Shown here in pieces: positions 49,213 to 64,000 of a stretch of 64,000 nt of DNA (position 1 is the first letter of the stretch; every line of letters starts with the position of its first letter). The position numbers and the translations under genes are program-made. Below the pieces are notes generated by a model. It saw only the letters and a program-made list of their open reading frames with translations, had not been told where the DNA came from and did no database searches. Origin of the DNA: Caenorhabditis elegans (lineage: Eukaryota; Nematoda; Chromadorea; Rhabditida; Rhabditidae); NCBI RefSeq assembly GCF_000002985.6, contig NC_003283.11, positions 5,518,001 through 5,582,000 of the forward strand, given 5' to 3'.

Positions 49213-50441
49213 TGAAAGCCTGAAAGTAGTTGGGAGAATCTGTTAATGTACAGAAGACAGTACAGAAAAATATTAAAAAAAAAAGAAACACCACTAGTCA
49301 GAAAATTGAATTGAAAACGGGCTCGAAAGAGTGAAGCTGTTATCAAATTGCCCAATTTTGATGAAATTTCTCTGAAGTTTTAGAAAATTTTTTTATGGAA
49401 ATTTGAAATTTTAATTTTTAAAAAGTTTTCTTTAGATAAAAACGGAACGTTTTCCATATTAAAAAAAAGCGCCTACATCAATGGAAAAAACCCGGGAAAA
49501 CAATTCGAATAGGCATAATCTGCTAAAAATTAAATGTTAATTTCCATCAGCTTCAACAAAAATAAGTTGGTGAAATTTCAGATTTTAGAAAAATCGGTTT
49601 TCTTTTCAAAATTTTGAATATCCGAAAAGTTTTTCAGAAACATTTTTGAGAAATTTCGTCCAGTTTCAATATATTTTAGTCAAGAACACACACCATCTAC
49701 TTTTTTAAACATAGAAAATTCTAACTTTGAGAAATGGAAAATTTAGAGAAGTTGGTCAAATGTGTATTTCTAAATTATTTTTTTTAATGTTCGAATTTGA
49801 CAAACAGGTCTTCATTTAGCAAACTACCAGCAGACTGTCAGTTAAAAAATGATATGAAAATTTTCTTAAAGCATTTTTCTATCGGCTTATGTTTTTTAAA
49901 GAACTAAATTTATCCAGAAGCCCCGTTACAAAAGCTTGAGAAAACAAAACAACATAAATCGATACACAAAATAGTCAGCCGAAAGACAAGAAAGTCATGA
50001 CGCGTGGGACCGTATAGCATATTGATTCGAACCAAAAACTTGATAAAGAGTTGGAAAAGAAAGTGCCAAAGAGTGGAAGAGAAAGAGATTGCATTGTGTA
50101 TGCATACATTTGGTGGTTCTACAATGCTCTTTGTTCACCTGCAACGACACATTCATGTGGAGGCACTACTAGATGGTTATGAAAAAATAAATGGCATTTT
50201 ATTCAATAAATTGCTTTATAACAAAAAAAATGCTCATAACAATTGGAAACCGGATTATTAATTATCACCTATGACCCTGAAAAGAAATCACACAAATTGA
50301 GCTTTTTTACATATTATCCAATGTATGGAATCGTTTCATGTCGCTTTGCTTCGTTTTTGTTGATATTTCGAAAGAACTGCTTCCCGCGCTGGTTTTCTGA
50401 AAAATATAAGATTTTAAAAATTTATTTTTGTAACTAAAATT
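49213..50441. other. Spacer between the coiled-coil gene and glb-6
   Basis: This 1.2 kb should hold the promoter and outron of the coiled-coil gene (minus strand, start at 49212) and the 3' UTR of glb-6. AATAAA reads on the minus strand at 50426-50421, 16 bases after the glb-6 stop. The plus-strand frame at 50004-50261 has no family resemblance and no codon character that I would trust. Otherwise AT-rich DNA. Confidence 0.6.
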
Positions 50442-52513
<2,072 letters not shown>

Positions 52514-53237
52514 GTTTTGTGATTTTAAAGTCTCTGGAATGTTAACTTTGTGAAAATTTGAAAGAAAATAGAAAATATTTAAATCTCAAATTGACAATGA
52601 TGGTGGCGAAAAAGTTGAAGGATGTTATTCTGAAGAGACGAGATACGCCAATGAACAGAGAGATAGAATGCGCGGTTGAGTGAGTGAGAATGGCTCATTT
52701 GATGACGTATTTTGACTAGGGTTAGAAGACTACAAAAGGACCATAAAGCGAAAGAAATAAAGAGTGAGAGAGAAAAAGAGATAAAGTCTCCGAATTGAAG
52801 AGTGAACGAGTAAAAATATGGAAAATTGGATAGACGTAGAGATATTTACAGAAAAAAAAGAAGAAGTAACCGAGTTGAAAGAACCGGAAAGTGAAGGGTT
52901 GCACAATGGATTGAGCAGCAGTGACTACTTTTATAGCTAAGGACTCTAGAATTCAAGAAAATAATGTTTCGGTAGTCACAATGTCTCGAAGCGATATTTC
53001 AAATTTGTCATAGCAAGCTCAACCAGCTCAACCCCCCTCATTATAATGTTTTCTCAAAACTTTTGAGAAATTTTTTATGTACACATGTGGTTTTTTTTGG
53101 ATTTTCCTACAGTTTGGTTTTTTAGTAGAAATGCACTTAACGTACTATAACTTTTTCTCTGTTTCAGGTTTAGGAGTTTGAGCTTCAGCGAATTGTATAA
53201 TCTAGTAGCTATATAAATTGAACTCCACGCTTCGTTT

Positions 53238-53415
53238 TAGCTATCACGTATACGTTTGAAAATGTGAGTTTTTGCCATATCTTACGCGCAAAGGTCTCAC
53301 CACGCGGAAAACGAGTTACTGAAAGAAGTTTATCGGCATGATCTACAGTAAGTCGTTGACCGCGTGGCGAAACCTGGCGAGACCGAAAATGCTCATATTT
53401 AAACGTCTGAATAAT
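53238..53415. repeat. Fold-back repeat, CTTACGCGCAAAGGTCTCACCACGCGG family
   Basis: ACGTTTGAAAATGTGAGTTTTTGCC and GGTCTCACCACGCGG on the left pair with CGCGTGGCGAAACC, GGCGAGACC and AAAATGCTCATATTTAAACGT on the right. The same family is at 63600-63800 and forms the ends of the element at 20205. Confidence 0.65.
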
Positions 53416-56246
53416 ATGATTTTTGGAAAAATGCATATATTATGGGGTTTCGCTAATAGATTTTGTGTTCTAGAACCGCTTGGGAAGTTTGAAAAACGCT
53501 AAACCCCTGTTGGTAAGTCTTTTGGCAAGGGGTTTTATAGCTCAAAACTTGTTATCCTTTTTATATTATTAGGACACCTGATCAGTACACTAAACCTTTT
53601 CAAGTAGGAATCGGTAACTTTCTTCGCTGTCAATGCACCGTTAAAGAAAAGAAAAATAATAAAACCTTCCTCGACTTGTGAGCTTAAACTTAATAGGATC
53701 TTGTGCAAAAACACTTCAGCTCGGATAGTAAAAAATGTCAAAAACAAATAGCATCACAAGATGGCACTTGTCAAAAAAGTATACCCCGAACAATATCACA
53801 TGATGAACTTCGCAAATCGGAAATTTCCAATTGTAAGCGTCGTTTCCGAATAAAGACGACGAGACACTGCAAGCGAATTTCCGATTTTCCGTAGACTAGA
53901 CAAGACGAGTCAGGGCAGATAAAAACCCGAAATCTTCAGACATTTGCAGAGTTTGAAAAGGAGGTGAAGCTACTAGTAAATTGGAATTAAACGGAGCAGA
54001 AACAGACAACGAAGACTACGTCGTCGTCACAACGATGGCGATGAAAGGAGATGCAGCAGGGAATGGAGAAAAAGAAGACGTAACACCACACTAAACAACG
54101 ACACACACACACAAGACCGACGGGCCTATTTTATTTATCCTGAAAGACATAGGGCGGGCAAAAGAACGACTTTTTTGAAAGAGAAGACGAGAGGACCCTT
54201 TCGAGTAATTGAGCAGACAAGAGGAGCAGCAGGAGCCTGTCTGTTTTTCGGAAATTATCAAGCCTTGAAAGTGAGCGTAAGGAGAGAAGAAGATTAGGTG
54301 GGGGAAATGTGCAGGCCAACGAGTTAATTTCGCCTCTTTTTTCTGTGAGAGAAGGTTTTCTCTAGGGTGATATCAATATACATCTGAGCTCGATTGGTTG
54401 GTTTCTTTTATATTAGGGATGGCGGGGAAAGAAATCTTCTAGATCAAATAAAAACTAAATAATTTAAATATGAGTCACAATTGGCTTTGGATGTTTGAGG
54501 TGGCCTTTTTTAGTCCGAATTTAATTTAACTCGTTGAACTCAAATATAGAAAACCAGGCCAAAATTGTTGCAGAGTTATTTTGAATTAAAAAAATAGTTT
54601 ACGAGGTGGATAAATCTAACTTATCATGTTTGAAAGTAAGCTAAAAGTTAAAAAGGTGTGCTCTGGAAAACCTTGAAGTAATCACAGTTAATTTTTGGTG
54701 TGCCCATCAGGAACCTCGCAACATTGGACAATATAAGCATTGAACACTACCTTGAGAGTGAATGAGATTTATGTCAACTTTGTTTTCTATCGAAAATTGG
54801 AGTTTGGAAAAATTCGGCTTATCTTGCAGCTTGGAGAAGTGCCGAGAAAGTGCATAAACTTAAATAGTATTTTTTAATAATTTTCCAAAATTTCTCGCAA
54901 GCGCTAATTTTCCTAGTATCAACAACTACGATAATCAAAAAAATGCCCAGGAAGATATTTCTGTTTTTTTTCAGTATTTGACCTTAAAATAAGCTCTAGG
55001 TTCACATTTATTTGTGGTCTAAGTAAAAAAAAAACGACAGGCCTGATTTTCACACAGTATCCCCACAAAAAGACCACTCTTGTTAGAGCAAACGAAAAAT
55101 TTCAAAACATGAAATTTCGAGCAACATGAGAGGTGCTATGCTATTTTGAGAAGATATGATCATTAAAGATGCTGGTAGTGAAAATATTTGATGAGAATAT
55201 ATGTAAATTTATTCTCTATCTAATGCACGTTCTCACGATAAAACCAAGTACATAGTGCGTAATTTATCAAACAACGAGTTTCGGGGTATCTTTCTTGGTT
55301 ATTTGGGTTTAATCTGTATTTGAAAATTGCACAACAATAATGGAACTCGAATGTTGGCAATTTACCAAACCTTTGACTGGAAATTTAAAAATCTACAATT
55401 TGTTAGGTGTCTTTTTATAAGCTTTGGTCATTTTGAAAAAATTAAAGTGTACATCACAGTTAAGCCAATCATTTTGCTGAAAATACTAGTGAAAACTGGA
55501 AGAACAAGGTTCTGCTGAAAAAAATGTGTGAAATTACAAAACCACATGACCCATTCATATAGTAAATCCTGAGTACACAGCCGTCTGATATGTCTCAACT
55601 AATCCGTTTCACTAATCTTCGGGTCCGAATCAGACTTCTAGTTGATGAAAAAAGAAATGAGATTGAAAGCCTCGAGACGAGAAAAGGTGCTCCTCCTCAT
55701 CCAGCTCCTGTCGCTTGAATTATGCTTATGTGAGCTCTCACGGAAGTCGTTATTTGATGAGAGGGAGAGAGGATGAACGAATTTGGAGCAAAAAAAAAGA
55801 GAAAAGGAGAGTGTTGGAGACCGAGAAGCACGCAATGAATTTCCGTATATCACCTTTGATAGATTTGTGTGTCTTTTTGACTCATTTGATGCTACAAAAG
55901 TGAATGTATCGTATTTGATGGACAGGATACTGGCCAGAAAATGAGAAAAAAATTGAAGAACAATTGGATTTTTCTTTTTTCATGACGGTAAACAAAAACA
56001 AAAGGAATTTTCTATTAAAAAAAGTGAGGGTTTTCCAGAGATATTTATTTACTGGATCTTTGGTAAAAACTCGCTTTAAATTGCCAAGTTAGAATCGTTT
56101 TAGTACGAATGTGTGAGTTTCAGCTAAGATGGGGAACAATCTTTAATTTTTAAAAAATATTTATTTAAAATATTTTTGAAATTAACTAGTTGGAAACTTT
56201 TTTGGAAAGAAGAATCAAGCTTAGCTTTGGAGATGATAGAGATATT

Positions 56247-56459
56247 GGTACTAGTCCTAAATCACCCCGCCACTTTTTTTCTTTTTTTTTCAAATAAAAA
56301 CGTGTGGAGTTTTTGTATTTTTAGGCTTAGGAAATAACCATTTCTAAGCCTAAAGATGGAAAATGGACATCACGTTTTATTAAAATGGATAATATTAAAA
56401 TGAGGGGAAATAATACACAAATAAAAAAAAAAGTGGCGGGGTGATTCAGGACTAGTACC
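56247..56459. mobile_element. MITE-like element with 34 bp terminal inverted repeats
   Basis: GGTACTAGTCCTAAATCACC followed by CCGCCACTTTTTT at the left is mirrored by AAAAAAGTGGCGGG followed by GTGATTCAGGACTAGTACC at the right. A second, inner palindrome (TTTTAGGCTTAGGAAATAACC / ATTTCTAAGCCTAAAG) lies near 56320-56355. It is 213 bp with no coding capacity. Confidence 0.75.
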
Positions 56460-58189
56460 GAGATTTTTTAAAATTAATTCAACTATGTGCATCTTCAAAA
56501 AATTGTCAAAAAGAATACCTACCGTGGCGTCCTTCGCCTGGTAAGTAGGCAGGCATGATGATGTCACGGAGGCATGGAAAGTGCCTGCCACGATATTATT
56601 GCGTACGTTTTTAACATTTCTACTTTTTGGCGAGAGCCTTTACTGAGAAACCTTACATTTTATCATTTTACATGCTTGAAAAAATGCCAAAATATCGCCT
56701 ACATTAGACTTTCATTTTGAATTTGCATGAAGCATGACCAGTTGTTAGGAGCAACTGATGGTAACCAGAATAGAGAAAAAGGTACTCTCCGTGACTTTTC
56801 AATGATATTTTTATATCAGAGCCAAATCATACAAGTGGTATCACAAATCAAAATCTGTTTGGATAAGTTTTGATGTCACTTGACTACTCCCCTGTCTAAC
56901 TGTTGTTGAAGTGGCGTGTAACTTGAAAGCATATCCGACACACAAAAAGGACAAGACAAGATACACTTTTCTCATTCGTGCAACAATCTAGCAAAGATGA
57001 CAAATATCGAAATGTGGATTTGCAAAATGGTACAATGTATGTTGATTAAAGATCTATTACAGTGAAAGAGCAAAGTACATGGAAAGTGTCGACTGGCGAG
57101 AGGGATGGTTTACGAACAAAAAACAACACATTCCTCGCTCTATTTATATACAAATAGTTCTCAGTTTCTTGAGTGCCCTCCCACGAGATCACTGGATCTC
57201 ACTGATCTTTTTGAAAACAGTTTCTCACATATCTATGGCACTCTATGCATTAGTCATTGAGAAAGAGAAATAGACGGTCATTACGCGTGACGTTTAGCTC
57301 TTGTTTCTTGTTGAAACAGTAATACAGTCTTTGTTAAATTGGTATTTGTAAACAGAGGAGAGTTCAAAAATTTCCTATAATGATGAAATAATAATAATAA
57401 TAATTTATTACGCTCGCTGGGAGACGTGAAGGAATACAGAATACAAAAGTTATCATTGTTCGCTTGAACTAGAATTGGTGCAGTCGGGCAATCGTTTCCA
57501 TTCCATTAGAATGTTGTTCTTGTCCTTGCGTTGTCCTTGCGTAGACTCCCCCATAGTGGGCGAGCGATTCCCGAGTGAAATGATCTAACATCACAGTTTT
57601 TCTACACGTTTTTTGTTTCAATTACAATTTTCTTTTACGCATTTGAGTATCAGATTTAAACGCGCCTCGCAATTTCTTAAATAAAAGTTACAATTTATTT
57701 CTTTAAAAATTTGAAAAACCTAAATATTATTGGAGTGGGTTTCATATTTTTAAAAGGAGAAAAAATATTTTTAAAAAATTAAATCATAAATTCATGTCAC
57801 CATAATAAAAAATATTTTTCGACGCTTTGAATACTTCAGCGAAATAATCTCTTGAATTAAGCTTTGTGATATTTATTTTTGTCGATGTAGTACATACTCC
57901 ACAATTTGTCGGCTACCCCTAACTAAGCATATACCGTTTTCCACATTAGCCTTGCTCCCCCTTTCCTCTACGTTAACCGCTTTTATCCCGGTTTTTTAAA
58001 AGTGTTATCAGAAAATTGTCAACTCCAGCAACGTCAGGACTTGTTTGGAGTTTGTGTGCCTACTACAGTTTTCTAATCATTTTTCCACTGCTATACACCA
58101 CTACACCTCAAATTGCAAACATTACGAAATTCCGCCCAATGTTTGGTTGTCATTTCTTTCGAAACGTCGGTCGCTTGCTAATCGTTGGG

Positions 58190-58197
58190 TATATAAG
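58190..58197 (+). promoter_or_regulatory. TATA box of the candidate small RNA gene
   Basis: TATATAAG lies about 28 bases before the inferred RNA start. Just upstream, ACGTCGGTCGCTTGCTAATCG (58164-58184) sits where the proximal sequence element of nematode small nuclear RNA-type promoters would be. The spacing fits a type 3 RNA polymerase III or snRNA promoter; the PSE match is by position only. Confidence 0.4.
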
Positions 58198-58219
58198 CAA
58201 CGTTGACTACTAAAGTTTT

Positions 58220-58324
58220 CACTTCGGTCCGGAGATTATGGGTTATCAATTTGACAATTTCCTGCCAGCAGGAAGCCCTGGTACCAGGGTTTGGTACCGC
58301 TCATGTTAATCTCTCCGTGTTCTT
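58220..58324 (+). ncRNA. Candidate stem-bulge RNA / Y RNA homolog
   Basis: GGTCCGGAGATTATGGGTTATC (58226-58247) closely resembles the conserved 5' stem of animal Y RNAs (GGTCCGA-GGTAGTGGGTTATC), which in nematodes are the stem-bulge RNAs. The 3' side CTCATGTTAATCTCTCC (58300-58316) pairs with GGAGATTATGGG, giving a stem with a small bulge. Between them are a CCTGCCAGCAGG hairpin and a CCCTGGTACCAGGG perfect palindrome. A TATA box stands 28 bases upstream. Y-type RNAs support initiation of DNA replication and bind Ro60. The ends are estimated; no TTTT terminator follows immediately, the first T-run being at about 58367, so the transcript may be longer. The call rests on sequence resemblance and pairing only. 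Confidence 0.55.
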
Positions 58325-59102
58325 CATAGAATACAAACCCCTTCCCATAATCACCAACTTGACCGTTGTTTTTTGTTAATTTTTTGAATATCAGGGTAAA
58401 TGTTTTTCAAGTCTTATTGAATAAATATCATGAATCTTTGCAATTATAATTTTTCTCGAAACGTTTTTCCAATTTAATCGGGTTCACATTTTTATAATTA
58501 AAAAAAAATGTTATTATGCGAATAGCTAACAAAAATAGAAAAGCAGTGTTTAATTAGAACTTGATACATATAAATAAATGAGAACTTGTAAACTTTTGGA
58601 ATTTTGCGAAGAAGTGTAAAGCTTGATGACGGAGTACAATGTCGAGCAACAATCAATACATAACGGATCGTTCCATTCTTCGAGATTCGGACATCTGAAA
58701 TTGAAGTTTTCTTTTTCTTGTAACAAGCAGAATTCAAAAATAAACCCTTTATTTACAACAACACGATTTTTCAGCTTGTTATAATTATGTTTTTTTTTTT
58801 GCTTGAAAAGAAAATTCGAAGCAGACAATATAAAGCTTTACCAAAAAGTTGGTGGGGGCGGACAAGGAAACATTCAATTATTCAACCCTATTATTTATGA
58901 ACAAGATTTTGTGAATGAGGGGATGGGGCAGAAAGAAAAATCAATCAAAAAAAAAAGAATCATGCACAACACAACGAAAGAAGAAAAAAGCAAGTTTTCG
59001 TAGATCTGAGACAAAATTTCAGAATTTGGAACTTGAATCAACGAGCACTTATTAATACAAGAACGATAAGCGGTTTTCAGTCAGTGCTGCAAAGAGATGC
59101 TC

Positions 59103-63403
<4,301 letters not shown>

Positions 63404-64000
63404 CTTAAACTTTTCAGTTTAGATTTATGATGAACAGAAGAAGGAGTTAAAGAGTTTGAAAAGTTCAGGAAATAGCATTTTATTACGAGGTGCATGTATA
63501 AAGCATATATATTTCTACCAAAAAATCAAAGTTTAGGCCTGTTTGTTATAGTTAAAAACGGTTATTTATCTCTAGTGTCAAATATCGAACAATATTTTGG
63601 TTCAGCATGTATTACGTAGACGTCTGTAAATGATAATTTTCGCCATATCTTACGCGCAAGGTCTCACCACGCGGGCAAGGAGTTACTGTAGCTCGTGTCG
63701 ATTTATGAGCCACTATTGCATAATACAGTTATACTCGCTGTTCTCGTGGCGAAACCCTCGACAGAAATGCCCATTTATAAACATCTACATAATAAGGGCA
63801 TATTAAATTGTTTTTGGGAATCAGAAATTTTCTATTTGGCTCAAATTTGCCCGTGAAGTATGCTCGTAAAGTAAGACCAGCAATTTTGTGAAATTTGGAA
63901 CTTGTTGTGATCACTATAGCTGAGATCGTGTCGAGACCCACTCAGAAAAAGATCGTGTGCCTTTAAAGCGGGGTTTGACTGTTCACGAAAAAATAATAGA
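63404..64000. repeat. Upstream region of klc-2 with two palindromic repeats
   Basis: A fold-back at about 63600-63800 has GTAGACGTCTGTAAATG and GGTCTCACCACGCGG mirrored by CGTGGCGAAACC and CATTTATAAACATCTAC, the same family as 53238. A second, partial repeat at 63905-63970 has GATCGTGTCGAGACCCACTC and GTGTGCCTTTAAAG, one arm of the 1185 family; the other arm would lie past the window end. No gene is seen. Confidence 0.6.

Larger units (their letters stand above)
52514..59102. other. Long spacer upstream of glb-6 and downstream of klc-2
   Basis: I see no convincing protein gene in 6.6 kb. Bases 52700-52900 are GA-rich. Bases 53940-54200 hold GACGA/GAAGAC-rich sequence and a CACACACACA run. 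A fold-back repeat is at 53238-53415, a MITE at 56247-56459, an ATAATAATAATAATAA run near 57386 and a candidate structured RNA gene near 58220. Short frames in the region lack start contexts, splice partners or family motifs. The large size and patchy composition suggest distal regulatory DNA for glb-6. Confidence 0.5.

Noticed and set aside
50018..50040. GATTCGAACC as a tRNA B box on the minus strand
   Set aside because: No acceptor stem, anticodon arm or A box can be drawn around it.
50004..50261. An 85-residue open frame between the coiled-coil gene and glb-6
   Set aside because: Lys/His-rich, no family resemblance, no splice structure; AT-rich intergenic DNA.
53703..53894. A 63-residue basic open frame
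   Set aside because: No homology, no splice sites that extend it, and it lies in variable spacer DNA.
58016..58213. A 65-residue open frame with a hydrophobic centre
   Set aside because: It overlaps the promoter elements of the candidate small RNA and has no acceptor or conserved motif.

Overview
The window is nuclear DNA of a Caenorhabditis nematode, almost certainly C. elegans of the Bristol N2 type. The evidence is AT-rich sequence, genes cut by many introns of about 50 bp that end in TTTTCAG, abundant palindromic nematode repeats, and proteins I recognise (MMS-19, SYP-2, CFT-1, a UGT, GLB-5, GLB-6, KLC-2). From memory this matches the C24G6-C18C4 region of chromosome V; I could not run a search. 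Exon borders were read by eye from splice sites and reading-frame continuity, and for most genes the exon lengths sum to whole codons.

Layout, left to right. The 3' half of mms-19 (+, 64-2302) is followed by a 3.4 kb spacer and a single-pass receptor tyrosine kinase (+, 5754-12532). Tail to tail with it lies a secreted ground-like protein (-, 12872-15845), whose first intron holds three stacked fold-back repeats. Next is a minus-strand pair, a COX16-family gene (17723-18220) and a UBA-PTH2 peptidyl-tRNA hydrolase (16241-17730), whose reading frames overlap by 8 bp. syp-2 (+, 18769-19549) diverges from that pair. cft-1, an ABCC transporter with degenerate nucleotide-binding domains (+, 20800-27652), ends 52 bp from the convergent ugt-48 (-, 27705-30054). 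A dead but full-length mariner copy lies at 30786-32037. A 16.5 kb coiled-coil gene (-, 32641-49212) carries glb-5 (+, 40900-46232) inside one of its introns. glb-6 (-, 50442-52513), a 6.6 kb spacer with a candidate Y-RNA/sbRNA gene near 58220, and klc-2 (-, 59103-63403) complete the window.

Most of the genes are functionally unrelated. Exceptions are the COX16/PTH2 pair, which looks like one dicistronic transcript of two probable mitochondrial-related proteins, and the two neuronal-type globins glb-5 and glb-6 lying about 4 kb apart. glb-5 carries a 765 bp perfect tandem duplication (43973-44737 and 44738-45502) that repeats one coding exon. This is the N2-specific glb-5 lesion, so the window carries the laboratory allele.
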